DNA of 64,000 nucleotides from Candidatus Omnitrophota bacterium (lineage in GTDB: Bacteria > Omnitrophota > Gorgyraeia > Aquiviventales > Aquiviventaceae), in NCBI GenBank assembly GCA_016206685.1, contig JACQRB010000023.1, positions 45,126 through 109,125 on the forward strand, written 5' to 3'. Positions 42,873-51,971 of this stretch are shown piece after piece. The notes below the pieces were generated by a model that was not told the DNA's origin, searched no databases, and was given only the letters and a program-made list of their open reading frames with translations. How positions within the stretch are numbered: position 1 is the stretch's first letter; each line of letters starts with the position of its first letter. The position numbers and the translations under genes were made by a program.

Positions 42873-44369
42873 TTACTTTGCCGCCAGCGCCACAGAGGGG
42901 GCTGCCACCGACGCGCGGGGCGCCGCCCCTCGAACCTGCTGCCAGTCCTGCGGCGTCACGATCCGCAGCACCCACAGCAGGACGACATAGCCTAACAGCC
43001 AGACGCCGCGGGCGGCTGCCGGCAACGGGACGCCCCGCGCCATGCCATAGAGCACCGCCGCTGCCCCCACTGTCAGGGCCACCTGGCCGGCCCGCACCGG
43101 CATCGGATACCGCCGCTGCGCGGCGACCCATGTGGCGGCAGCAGCCAGCGCGTAGGCGGCGATCGTCGCCCAGGCCGCGCCCCACATGCCCCACCGCGGA
43201 ATCGTCCACCAATTCAACGCCGCGTTGAGCAGGGCCGCGCTGCCCAGCACGACCGGCTGCACCCACACGTCGCGCGTCACCAGCAATCCGGAGAGCATGA
43301 AACTGTAGACGGCGTAGCTCAGGCAGGCCAGCACGATCAACGGGACGATGCCGGCGCCCACCCCATACGTGTTGGGAGCCAGCACGGCCATCAGCTCGCC
43401 CGCCCAGAGACTGATCGCCAGCCCCAGCAGGCACAACCCGGCCAAGGCGTAGCGGAAGACCGTCGCAAACGCCTGCGGAGCGTGCGGCGCGCGCGCGATC
43501 GAGAACATCAACGGGATCCAGGCCACCATGAACGCCTTCACCGCCAGCAGCGGGATTTGTCCGAGCTTGTAGCCAACGGTGTAGACGGCCACCTGCTCCA
43601 GCGTCGCCAACAGGCCGAGGAAGTAACGGTCCGAGCAATCGATCACCCACGTGAACAGCAGCGCCGGGAAAAACGGCATCCCGAAGGCCAGCATCGCCTT
43701 CAGCTCGCTCCAGGACGCCTGCGGGGAATAGTCGCGCCGGTTCAGCCACGCCGCCAGCCCGAGGATGCCCAGCCCTGCCAGCAACTGGCCCTCGAACACG
43801 CCGGCCAGTCCGCGCTGGCGCAGCACCACGAGCTCGTACGTCGCAGCGATCAGCGCCAGGCTGCGCAGCGCTGAGACGGCCGCGAACGCCCGCACGCGGC
43901 CGCGCAGGCGCAGGGCGGCGATCGGCACGTCGGCCCAGGACGTCACCAACGTGCTCAGCAGCATCAGCGGCACCGCCCCGCCCGCCACATGGGCCTGCCA
44001 CGCAGCCGGCACAAGCCGCGGCGCCAGCCACAGCCACACGATCGTCCAGAGCGCCGCGTGCCCGGCGAGGAATCCCCACGCCGTGGACACCACCGCCTGC
44101 CGCCGTTGCACCTGGTCGGCGTCATGCTCGAAGTACCGCCGGAAGAGCGCATTGATCATGCCCAGATCGTAGAGGAACGCCAGCACGCCTGAGGTCACCA
44201 GGAGCAGCGCCAGCACGCCGAACGCCTCGGCTGAGAGATGCCGCGTGTAGAGCGGCAACAGCAGCAGGTTGGTCAGCGGCATCAACCCCACGGCGATGCC
44301 GTAGACGAGCGTATGCGTCGCAGCCTTCTGGAGCACCTTCGTAGTCTCAGATGATGCGGATGAGATCAT
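42873..44369 (-). CDS. Wzx-type polysaccharide flippase (MOP/MviN superfamily)
   Basis: A 498-residue protein with about 12-14 membrane helices. LMPLTNLLLLPLYTRHLSAE, LGMINALFRRYFEHDADQVQ and DCSDRYFLGLLATLEQVAVY are typical of Wzx/RfbX transporters, which move undecaprenyl-diphosphate repeat units to the outer face of the membrane. It is the only clear Wzx in the window, so the locus probably uses a Wzx/Wzy-type route. Start 44369 gives ATGA with the GT upstream; ATG 44375 is an alternative. Confidence 0.9.
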   Translation of the reverse strand: MISSASSETTKVLQKAATHTLVYGIAVGLMPLTNLLLLPLYTRHLSAEAFGVLALLLVTSGVLAFLYDLGMINALFRRYFEHDADQVQRRQAVVSTAWGFLAGHAALWTIVWLWLAPRLVPAAWQAHVAGGAVPLMLLSTLVTSWADVPIAALRLRGRVRAFAAVSALRSLALIAATYELVVLRQRGLAGVFEGQLLAGLGILGLAAWLNRRDYSPQASWSELKAMLAFGMPFFPALLFTWVIDCSDRYFLGLLATLEQVAVYTVGYKLGQIPLLAVKAFMVAWIPLMFSIARAPHAPQAFATVFRYALAGLCLLGLAISLWAGELMAVLAPNTYGVGAGIVPLIVLACLSYAVYSFMLSGLLVTRDVWVQPVVLGSAALLNAALNWWTIPRWGMWGAAWATIAAYALAAAATWVAAQRRYPMPVRAGQVALTVGAAAVLYGMARGVPLPAAARGVWLLGYVVLLWVLRIVTPQDWQQVRGAAPRASVAAPSVALAAK

Positions 44370-45589
44370 CGCCATTGCCTGACGTAGAGCTCCAGGTACA
44401 CTTTCGCGATCTTCCTTGAGTCATAGTAGGTTTCGATGTACGTCCGCCCGCGCGCGCCCAGCGATTGGCGCAGCTGTGGATTGGTGACCAGCTCGCGCAG
44501 GCGGTCGGTCAGCGTCTCCGGGTTCGCGTTCACGATGGGGTTGCCGGGCGGCACCAGTTTGTAGGCGTCGTCGTGGAGGAAGCAGACGGCGGGCTTGCCC
44601 ATGGCCATCGCTTCAATTGAGACGTTGCCGTGAAATCCCGAGAGGAGCTGCTCAATCACCACGTCCACCTGCTGGTAGTAGTACGGCATGGCGTCGTTGG
44701 GCACGCGGTCCAAAAATACCAGCTCCACCGGCAAGCCCTCCGCTTTCAGGTGATCGATGGCCGCGCGCACCACGCTGGTGCCTTTCCAATCGCCGCGCGT
44801 GTCCCACGTCTGGAACGGATGGAGAATCCGCACGGTTGACGACGGGGGCAGCCGGTGCTCCGGTGGAATCTCGGCGGCGGGCTTCCAGCGCTCCAGGTCG
44901 ATCGCGATCGGAATGAACAGCGCATCCGGGACGTTGCGCAGCACTTCCAGGCCGCTGTAGACCCGGAAGTCGGCGTAGCGCAGGTGCAGGAGGTTGTCCC
45001 GCAGCTTGCGCGAGTTGGCGTAAAAGCGGATGTCCCGCTTGACCGCGCCGTAGCGCTCCCACAACAGCGCCGGGCTCTGCAGTTTGACGTCGAAGCCCCA
45101 GTACTGGAACACCACGACTTTGCGGAACAGCCGCAGCAGCCTGAGATCCCAATCGCCGTGGCTGCCTAGGAACGATTCGGAATGGAAATGGAACACGTCG
45201 TAGCGACACAGCGCCAAGACGAAAAACCGCACGAAGCGCCAGACGCAGACCAGCGTGCGCCACCACTGCGACGGGTGGAGCGAGAGCGAATCCCGTTTGA
45301 AGTCCAGGTCGATGTCGCAGTCGGTCGTCGGATAGCCGGCCTGCGCGCTGAACGCCATCACCTCGCTGACGTGGCCCAAGGCGCGCTGGGCCCGCGAGAC
45401 GGTCCACTGCTGATGCGTCACGATGGCCGGCGCGTGCAGAATGCGCAGTCGGCGGTCGGGGGCAAAGCGCCGGGGGCCGCGGATGTTGTACCACGGCACC
45501 TCCAGTGTGGCGTGATCGGTCGGCATTGGCCACAGGCCGTCGGCTGGGGCGGTGTCCGGTGGTGTGGTGGCGATGGTGGTCTCAGACAT
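44366..45589 (-). CDS. Glycosyltransferase, GT-B (family 4-like)
   Basis: A 407-residue GT-B enzyme. RLRILHAPAIVTHQQWTVSR opens the acceptor half, with FHFHSESFLGSHGDWDLRLL after it. The donor half has ILHPFQTWDTRGDWKGTSVV, then QLLSGFHGNVSIEAMAMGKP, the conserved sugar-nucleotide region. It overlaps the NeuD-like gene upstream by 8 bases and is coupled (ATGA) to Wzx downstream. Donor and acceptor unknown. Confidence 0.9.
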   Translation of the reverse strand: MSETTIATTPPDTAPADGLWPMPTDHATLEVPWYNIRGPRRFAPDRRLRILHAPAIVTHQQWTVSRAQRALGHVSEVMAFSAQAGYPTTDCDIDLDFKRDSLSLHPSQWWRTLVCVWRFVRFFVLALCRYDVFHFHSESFLGSHGDWDLRLLRLFRKVVVFQYWGFDVKLQSPALLWERYGAVKRDIRFYANSRKLRDNLLHLRYADFRVYSGLEVLRNVPDALFIPIAIDLERWKPAAEIPPEHRLPPSSTVRILHPFQTWDTRGDWKGTSVVRAAIDHLKAEGLPVELVFLDRVPNDAMPYYYQQVDVVIEQLLSGFHGNVSIEAMAMGKPAVCFLHDDAYKLVPPGNPIVNANPETLTDRLRELVTNPQLRQSLGARGRTYIETYYDSRKIAKVYLELYVRQWR

Positions 45590-46241
45590 CGGCGAGTGCT
45601 GGTTTGCGTTTTACGGTCCGCGCGGGCCTGCCCCACGCAGAGGTGTGATCCGGCACGTCGTGCAGCACCAGGCTGCCGGCGCCGATCGTCGCGTATTCGC
45701 CGATGGTGCACTTGGCGATCATGCTCCCCATGCCGATGAAGGCATGGGCGCGGATCTTCACGTAGCCGGCAGTCATCACGCCGGTGGTAATGTAGACGTC
45801 CTCGTCAATCTCGTTGTCATGTTCGAGAATCACGCCGCTCCAGAGCACCCCGTAGTCGCCGATGCGCGTGCCGGCGTTGACGACGGAGCCGGCGCTGATG
45901 AACACCCCGCGGCCCAGGCGCACGTCCGGATTGACCATCGCGCTCGCATGGACCGCCGAGGCCCACTCGCAACCGCTCTCGTTGATCAACGCGATCAGCT
46001 CCTGCCGATCCTGAAAGAAGCGGTAGCCCACCCCCAGCGCCACATGGCTGATGCGGTGGCGTCGGATGATGGACGGCAGATCGCGGCAGCGTCCAAAAAT
46101 CGGCCGCCCGCAAAAGTCGTCTCGGCGGCCGTCATCGAGGAACCCGACGACCGTCTTGGCCAATCCGTGCGAGGCCAGCGCCCCGTAGAACGCCCGGCCC
46201 AACCCTGCTGCTCCAAGAATCGCGATACGTGACGGCTTCAT
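45582..46241 (-). CDS. NeuD/PglD-like sugar acyltransferase (left-handed beta helix)
   Basis: A 219-residue protein. The N-terminal ~80 residues form a Rossmann-like PglD_N domain (IAILGAAGLGRAFYGALA, GFLDDGRRDDFCG). The rest has hexapeptide repeats: NPDVRLGRGVFISAGSVVNA, TRIGDYGVLWSGVILEHDNE, ITTGVMTAGYVKIRAHAFIG, AKCTIGEYATIGAGSLVLHD. Such enzymes O- or N-acetylate amino sugars or nonulosonates, so a link to neuB far downstream is possible. ATGA junction with the gene upstream. Confidence 0.88.
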   Translation of the reverse strand: MKPSRIAILGAAGLGRAFYGALASHGLAKTVVGFLDDGRRDDFCGRPIFGRCRDLPSIIRRHRISHVALGVGYRFFQDRQELIALINESGCEWASAVHASAMVNPDVRLGRGVFISAGSVVNAGTRIGDYGVLWSGVILEHDNEIDEDVYITTGVMTAGYVKIRAHAFIGMGSMIAKCTIGEYATIGAGSLVLHDVPDHTSAWGRPARTVKRKPALADV

Positions 46242-47590
46242 GGAACAGCGACCCGAGACCGTCGCCAAGCCACCAGACCGGCTGCAGCGAACAGGAGATA
46301 GAGTGGAATCACAGGGACTGTCTGGCGCCCATAGCCAAAGAGCAGCGCATGGACGCCGTTGAAGTACACGATGGCCAGACCCAGGGGCCACCACGCCCGC
46401 CATCGGTGCCGCTGCCGCCACATCCCAATGCCCGCCAACACCAGCAACGGATAGGCCAAGAGACGAATCACTCCGCGGACGGCGGAGAGCCCCGCCTGAC
46501 CGTACGGCCGGCGTGCGGCCCACTCAACCACCCGGGGGTGATTGAGCGCAGGCAGGTAGCTGAAGGCCGTCAACTTGATCCACTCCACCGGGGTCTGCAG
46601 CAGGTATCTGACCGGGTGACGCCGGATGAGTCGCCAGGCCTCTTGTCCCATGACATGGTCGGCTTCCACCTGACTCAACCCGTCTGCCATCAGGCGCCGG
46701 CGCCGCTCAAGGGCCAGATGAGAATCGCGCAGCACCACCTCCTGAGGACTCTCCGAGGCTGACGGAAACACCGCCTGCCCGAGATACTCTGAAAAGTTAT
46801 AGAGGCCGGCCTGAAGGATCTGTTGAGGAGTATCGTGCACTTTATTCGCCCGCATCCAGAGGATCAAGTCGCCGCGGAGGCTGACCTGCGGAATCTGAAA
46901 CACCCGCTGGTTGCGCAGGATCCACGGGGCGACCGCCAGGCCGCAGCCGGCGAGCAGAACAACTCCCCGGATCATCCGATGCCGCAGAGGACGTCCCTGA
47001 GCGCGAACCGCGATGACGCCGACCACCGCCAGGAGCGCCAACGGCCCCATCACAGCTTTGCACAAGACGGCGCCCCCCAAGACGGCGCCCGCGAGGGCCC
47101 ACCAGAACAGGCGGGACCGGTGCCAGGCGAGACACAGCCCCCCGACCGCTGCCATCAGCAACGCGGTCGCCAGTGTTTCGGTCAAGAGACAGGTTGGATA
47201 GTTCGCCAGCGTTGGAAAACAGGCCGTCGCCACTCCTGCCCACCACCCCACCGCTTCGTGAAACAGCCACCGCCCCATGAAGTACGTCATCACGCTGGTC
47301 ACCGCAAACAAGGGGATTTGGAACCACGGCACCAGATCGGGACGATGGCCGATGGTCCGGTATAGGATCGCCAACCAGGCAGGATAGAGGGGTTCCCGAA
47401 ACATCGTCGGGGTAAACGGGGCGCTCGTCTCCAACGAAAACCCGCGTCCCAGCGCGAGATTCCACCCCAAGGCATCGTACTGGAGCGCATCGCCATCAGC
47501 GCCCAGAGGCTGGTGACCCGCCAGGACGAACGCGGCGCTCGTCAGGGTGGCCAGGAGCACGACCAACAGCCACGTTCGATTCGAACTCAT
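46238..47590 (-). CDS. GT-C membrane glycosyltransferase, GT39/PMT-like
   Basis: A 450-residue polytopic protein. The first loop holds the acidic residues in GADGDALQYDALGWNLALGR (D32, D34), followed by FREPLYPAWLAILYR, typical of GT39-like enzymes of EPS loci. It is not close to the trio at 22931, 24766 and 37344. Two ATGA junctions tie it to the NeuD-like gene and the C-methyltransferase. Sugar unknown. Confidence 0.84.
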   Translation of the reverse strand: MSSNRTWLLVVLLATLTSAAFVLAGHQPLGADGDALQYDALGWNLALGRGFSLETSAPFTPTMFREPLYPAWLAILYRTIGHRPDLVPWFQIPLFAVTSVMTYFMGRWLFHEAVGWWAGVATACFPTLANYPTCLLTETLATALLMAAVGGLCLAWHRSRLFWWALAGAVLGGAVLCKAVMGPLALLAVVGVIAVRAQGRPLRHRMIRGVVLLAGCGLAVAPWILRNQRVFQIPQVSLRGDLILWMRANKVHDTPQQILQAGLYNFSEYLGQAVFPSASESPQEVVLRDSHLALERRRRLMADGLSQVEADHVMGQEAWRLIRRHPVRYLLQTPVEWIKLTAFSYLPALNHPRVVEWAARRPYGQAGLSAVRGVIRLLAYPLLVLAGIGMWRQRHRWRAWWPLGLAIVYFNGVHALLFGYGRQTVPVIPLYLLFAAAGLVAWRRSRVAVP

Positions 47591-48864
47591 TGAACGCCCG
47601 ATTCCACCGGGCTCGGCTCCGAAGTCAGACCGTCCACAACGTCCGGCGTCGGGATCGGAATCACGAACCGTCCTCCCCGCCGCGCAAACGGCTGCATCTG
47701 GCGGATGATTTCTTCCTTGAAGTTCCACGCCAGGATGAGCAGATGCGTGGCCGGGCTCGCGAGCCAGTGCTCCACCGGTTTCACCGGCAGATGCGTCCCT
47801 GGCGTGTAGCGGCCCTGTTTGAGCGGGCTGCGGTCAAGGATGCATTCCAATGAGGCAGCCACCGACGGACAATAGTTGAGCAGCGTATTCGCCTTCGCCG
47901 CGGCCCCATAGCCCATGAGCCGAGCGCCGCCCTTCTGTAATTCCCCTATCCAGTTGGTGAAATCGTCCCGCCACCTGCGGACCGATGCGCCAAACTGCGT
48001 CAACGTCTGGGGCGACGTCAGCGCCAGTCGCCGCTCTTCCTCGAGCAACTGTTCCAGACGGGGCGACCGGATGATCCCCCGCCGCGGCCGGCGCACGTAA
48101 AACAGGATCGATCCCCCATGGAGCGTGATGCGTTCGGCATCGACCAGGTCCAGTCCGTGATCCCGGCATAGCCGTACCAGAGGCGCCAGCGAGAAATACG
48201 AGAGGTGCTCATGATAGATCGTGTCAAACTCCATCTGCGAGAGAAGCGAGCCCAGATACGGCATTTCGATCACGAAGACCCCGTCATCGTCCAGCAGGGC
48301 GTTGACCCCCTCCAGAAAATCATGCAGATTGTTGACGTGGGCAAAGACGTGCCGCGCAAGGATCCCGGCGGCGCGGCCGTGGGCCGCGGCCACCTGCTCC
48401 GCCGTGGCCGCGTTGAAGAATTCCGTAATCGTCGGCACGCCGTCAGCTTCGGCCATGGCGGCGATGTTGCGGGCGGGCTCCACCCCGAGCACGCGCATCC
48501 CAGTGCGTTGAAACGACCTCAACACTGTCCCGTCATTGCTGGCCACCTCGACCAAGCAGTCTGTCGGCTTCCACCCGTAGCGTCGCACAAGCGCCTCCGC
48601 CAGCCAGTCGGCATGGGCCCTCACGGCTTCCGATGTGGAGGAGACATAGAGGTAGTTCCGATAGAGCTGCTCCGCCGGGACCACATGATTCAGCTGCACC
48701 AAGCCACAGGTCGGACACGCCGTCACCGCCAACGGATAGGAGGCCTCGCTGGCGGCATCCTCCAGTGAGGAGAGAAACGCATTCGCCAATGGCATCGCGC
48801 CCAAGTCCAAAAATGGGGCAGGCAGCACGCTCCCGCAGACGCGACAGTGGGTATGGGTCGGCAT
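47587..48864 (-). CDS. Sugar C-methyltransferase (TylC3/TcaB9-like)
   Basis: A 425-residue nucleotide-sugar C-methyltransferase. Zinc cysteines C7/C10 and C50/C53, SAM motif LVEVASNDGTVLRSF, the YHEH motif at 217-220, HGGSILFYVRRP and GYGAAAKANTLLNYCP in the C-terminal domain, and LLILAWNFKEEII near the end. One of four such proteins in the window. No SDR is directly adjacent, so its keto-sugar donor must come from another cassette. The GT2 gene upstream ends one base before its start. Confidence 0.93.
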   Translation of the reverse strand: MPTHTHCRVCGSVLPAPFLDLGAMPLANAFLSSLEDAASEASYPLAVTACPTCGLVQLNHVVPAEQLYRNYLYVSSTSEAVRAHADWLAEALVRRYGWKPTDCLVEVASNDGTVLRSFQRTGMRVLGVEPARNIAAMAEADGVPTITEFFNAATAEQVAAAHGRAAGILARHVFAHVNNLHDFLEGVNALLDDDGVFVIEMPYLGSLLSQMEFDTIYHEHLSYFSLAPLVRLCRDHGLDLVDAERITLHGGSILFYVRRPRRGIIRSPRLEQLLEEERRLALTSPQTLTQFGASVRRWRDDFTNWIGELQKGGARLMGYGAAAKANTLLNYCPSVAASLECILDRSPLKQGRYTPGTHLPVKPVEHWLASPATHLLILAWNFKEEIIRQMQPFARRGGRFVIPIPTPDVVDGLTSEPSPVESGVQ

Positions 48865-48865
48865 C

Positions 48866-49654
48866 TTAGTCGGCAGGATTGAGGGCCAAGACCGTCTGGC
48901 GCTGTTCTTCTTCCGTCATCCGCAACGGCGGCAACGCCGCCGATCCATAGGGCTTGTGGAGCCAGGGAGGGCGCTTGAACGTCGCCCAGATCTCCTTCCA
49001 GCTGCAATCAAGCAGCCCGAGAATCGGAACGGATGAGCTTTCCTTGTTGTAGCGGACCGGGACCGGGATCTCGGCGACTCGAAATCCCTTCATCACGCAG
49101 TCCATGAGAAGGTCGTTCGCAAACGCGTGGGTATCCGGGTACGTTTGAAACGGCACCTGCGCGAGCGCCTCGGCTCGAAACGCTCTCAACCCGCAATGCC
49201 ACTCGCCCAGGTTCATCCCAAACCACATGTTTTCAAACATCGTCAGGAGGCGATTCCCGAGATAGCGGTACCAATGCATCCCGCCGGCCAGCGCTTCGTC
49301 GCGGCTACGCATGCGATTGCCCTGCATCACATCAAAATAGCCACGGGCGATATACGCCACCAGGATATCCACCAGCCCCGGCTCATACTGATAGTCGCCG
49401 TGCAACTCCACGACGATGTCGGCCCCGTGGTTGAGGGCGTGGCGGAAGAGCCGTTTGAGGTTGCCGCCGTAGCCGTAGTTCTTGTCATGACGCATCACGT
49501 CGAGACCCAGTCGCGTTGCCAATTCAAATGTTCCGTCCGTGCTCTGATTATCTCCGATGATCACGTGTTGGCGCAGCGACTCAGGCAGCCCGAGGTAGGT
49601 TTTTTCAAGCGTCTGCATGGCATTAAAGACTGGCATGACGATGACCACCTTCAT
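48866..49654 (-). CDS. Glycosyltransferase family 2
   Basis: A 262-residue GT-A enzyme. VVIVMPVFNAMQTLEKTYLG, VIIGDNQSTDGTFELATRLG (here N-Q-S in place of the more usual D-G-S), NYGYGGNLKRLFRHAL and VELHGDYQYEPGLVD hold the donor and metal-binding residues. NLGEWHCGLRAFRAEAL and RVAEIPVPVRYNKESSSVPI match DPM-like members. Start 49654 gives an ATGA junction with the SDR upstream. Confidence 0.91.
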   Translation of the reverse strand: MKVVIVMPVFNAMQTLEKTYLGLPESLRQHVIIGDNQSTDGTFELATRLGLDVMRHDKNYGYGGNLKRLFRHALNHGADIVVELHGDYQYEPGLVDILVAYIARGYFDVMQGNRMRSRDEALAGGMHWYRYLGNRLLTMFENMWFGMNLGEWHCGLRAFRAEALAQVPFQTYPDTHAFANDLLMDCVMKGFRVAEIPVPVRYNKESSSVPILGLLDCSWKEIWATFKRPPWLHKPYGSAALPPLRMTEEEQRQTVLALNPAD

Positions 49655-50727
49655 GAAGCCTCCCTGGTCAGTGTAGTGAGGAGCGTATCGCGATGCCACA
49701 CGATGCTCTTTCTCACTGCTGTGCCGAGATCGATCGTTTGTTGGAGTTGCAGTTCCGATTGAGCGCGACGCGTTGATGGCACGTACCGTTCAGGCGGCTG
49801 TCCCTCCTTGGGAGCCTGCGCGATCCGCACCGCTGGCGGCGGCTCAAACATCCCGGCCACCACATGAGCCAACTCCGCAATGGTCAGGGCCTGTTCCGAT
49901 CCGACGTTATACGGATGACAGGAACGTCCTTGGAACAGGATGCGCCACAACCAGATGGCCAGATCTGCCGCATAGAGATACGAGCGATAGGGAGTGCCGT
50001 CGCCGCGGACATGAATCGGTCCTCCGTTGAGTCCATCGCGGATAAAATTTCCGATGGCAAACTGCGCATCGAGCGGCTGGTAGGGACCCAGGAACGAAAA
50101 ACACCGGGCCAGCTTGGTTTGGATCCCACAGGTGTGCGCGTAGAGGCTGCAGAGCAGTTCCGCAGCTCGTTTCCCTTCTGCATAGGCCGAGCGGCTATCC
50201 GCAGGGTCTGGAGCGCCGCGATAATCTTCAGGGAGGTGGGTCATGCCTGGAATCGGTGGTGCGTAGACGGCGCCTGAACTGATCAACAACAGATGGGTGG
50301 CGCCACACGCCTGCGCGAACTCAAGCGTATGACGGGTCCCCTCGACGATGGTCTCCATCATCAGCAGAGGGGTTTGCTCAGTGACGGTGGTACTCGACGA
50401 GGCTGCGCCATGGATGATGAAGGGAAAACGGCCCTCAGGAAACGCAAAGGATCTCACGTCCCCTGGATGAAAACGGACCGAGGGATGATGCGCCAGGTGG
50501 GGGGCCTTGGCACGAAACGCCTCCAGATTTCGCGTGAGGACAAGCACCGACGCATCGAGCCCAAGATGATCATTCGCCCAGACCAGGCTTTCAAGCAGCC
50601 AGCACCCAAAAAACCCCGTCCCTCCAGTGAGGAAGATCCGTTGTCCTCGAAGCCCCTCCCATACGCTTCCCGTGTGCCGAAGAATATGGTCCAGGTCTTC
50701 AACTAACTGAGGTTGCTGTGCGACCAT
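49651..50727 (-). CDS. NAD-dependent epimerase/reductase (SDR) of the CDP-sugar cassette
   Basis: A 358-residue extended SDR with a ~30-residue N-terminal helical extension (LVEDLDHILRHTGSVWEGLR) before the Rossmann motif IFLTGGTGFFGCWLLESL. SSGAVYAPPIPG is the active serine site, and YAEGK in SRSAYAEGKRAAE gives YxxxK. This N-extended SDR type is one I associate with CDP-sugar genes. With rfbF, rfbG and a C-methyltransferase just upstream it would reduce the final 4-keto group. The reaction order is inference. Confidence 0.88.
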   Translation of the reverse strand: MVAQQPQLVEDLDHILRHTGSVWEGLRGQRIFLTGGTGFFGCWLLESLVWANDHLGLDASVLVLTRNLEAFRAKAPHLAHHPSVRFHPGDVRSFAFPEGRFPFIIHGAASSSTTVTEQTPLLMMETIVEGTRHTLEFAQACGATHLLLISSGAVYAPPIPGMTHLPEDYRGAPDPADSRSAYAEGKRAAELLCSLYAHTCGIQTKLARCFSFLGPYQPLDAQFAIGNFIRDGLNGGPIHVRGDGTPYRSYLYAADLAIWLWRILFQGRSCHPYNVGSEQALTIAELAHVVAGMFEPPPAVRIAQAPKEGQPPERYVPSTRRAQSELQLQQTIDLGTAVRKSIVWHRDTLLTTLTREAS

Positions 50728-50738
50728 GCCACTGCGAA

Positions 50739-51971
50739 CTATTCCACGATCATCGGTTCGGGGAGCGGGACGATGAACCGGTGTTTGTACGCCAGTTTCT
50801 CGCGGAAGAACCGCATGATCTCTTCCTTGAAGTTCCACGCGCCGATCATGACGTACTCCGGATTCCGCCCCATGAGGACCTCCGGGGACACGACTGGAAT
50901 GCGCACCCCGGGACACAGCAACCCCTGCTTGCGGGGATTGCTGTCGCCAATGACCGGGATGAGGTCTTCGCCCACCTGACAATAGTTCAGCATGGTCATG
51001 CACTTGGCGGCCGCCCCATAGCCCGCCACGAGCTTGCCGCTGGCCGCGCAATCCCGCAGGATCCGTGTGAACGCCGCCCGTTGAGCTTTCACCGCGTTGG
51101 CAAACCGCTGCCACCCTTCAGGCTGGTTGAGGCCGATCAGCTGTTCGAATTCTATGAAGCCGTGATCGTCTCGTGGCGCTGAATGTTCGGCGTGCCTGAT
51201 CTCGCACAACATGGAGCCCCCATTCATCGGCGAGAACGCCACCTCGGTTATTTTCATCCCGTAGCGCTCCAGCAGCTTCGACAGAGAATAGATCGTCAAA
51301 TACGACACATGCTCATGGAAAATGGTGTCGTACTGCACGTCGGCTCTCAGGAAGTACGCATAGGGCCCTTCCACAATGAAGACCCCTTGAGGCGCCAGCA
51401 ACTGCTTGACCCCCTTCACCAGGTCTTGAAGCTCGCTTGAATGTCCCAGCACATTGCGGGCGACGATGACATCGGCGCGGCCTCGCTGGGCGCAGATCCG
51501 GCCAGCCACCGCCGTGCCGAAAAAGTCCCGAATGGAGGGGAGCCCGCGCGCATCAGCTTCTTGAGCGAGGTTGGAGGGATCGACGCCGAGGATCTCAAAG
51601 CCCTGCTCGCGATAGTGCTGGAGGAAAAAACCGTCATTGCTGGCCACTTCGACAAGGAACGGTGCGCCGCGCGCTCGACCGTACCGTTGCTTGAGCCGTT
51701 GCGCGAACCACTGGGCGTATGTCTTGGCGGTGGCTGAGGTGCCCGTCACCCAGACATAGGAGCTGAAGAGTTGTTCCCGCGGGACATTGGTTCGAAGCTG
51801 AATCAGCCGGCACGACTGGCACATGACCAGCGTCAGATCATGCGTGAGACGATCCTCCGTGGCCGCTTGACTGCTCACAAACGCATTCGCGAGCGGCAGG
51901 CGGCCCATGTCTAATAACGTCGCCGCCTCCGGGCTGTCACACGCCCGACAGGCAAACACGGCATCGTTCAT
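50739..51971 (-). CDS. Sugar C-methyltransferase (TylC3/TcaB9-like), FHEH variant
   Basis: A 410-residue C-methyltransferase. Zinc cysteines C8/C11 and C51/C54, SAM motif LVEVASNDGFFLQHY, and GYGAAAKCMTMLNYC plus GAWNFKEEIMRFF in the C-terminal domain. The motif that reads YHEH in the three paralogues is FHEH here (218-221). That tyrosine is one of the active-site residues studied in TcaB9-type enzymes, so activity may be altered. ATGA junction with rfbG upstream, so the expected substrate is CDP-4-keto-6-deoxyglucose. Confidence 0.92.
   Translation of the reverse strand: MNDAVFACRACDSPEAATLLDMGRLPLANAFVSSQAATEDRLTHDLTLVMCQSCRLIQLRTNVPREQLFSSYVWVTGTSATAKTYAQWFAQRLKQRYGRARGAPFLVEVASNDGFFLQHYREQGFEILGVDPSNLAQEADARGLPSIRDFFGTAVAGRICAQRGRADVIVARNVLGHSSELQDLVKGVKQLLAPQGVFIVEGPYAYFLRADVQYDTIFHEHVSYLTIYSLSKLLERYGMKITEVAFSPMNGGSMLCEIRHAEHSAPRDDHGFIEFEQLIGLNQPEGWQRFANAVKAQRAAFTRILRDCAASGKLVAGYGAAAKCMTMLNYCQVGEDLIPVIGDSNPRKQGLLCPGVRIPVVSPEVLMGRNPEYVMIGAWNFKEEIMRFFREKLAYKHRFIVPLPEPMIVE

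Noticed and set aside
42769..44079. 436-codon minus-strand frame overlapping Wzx
   Set aside because: Ala/Gly/Arg-rich with no recognisable fold, and it is the alternative frame of the clear Wzx flippase at 42873-44369.
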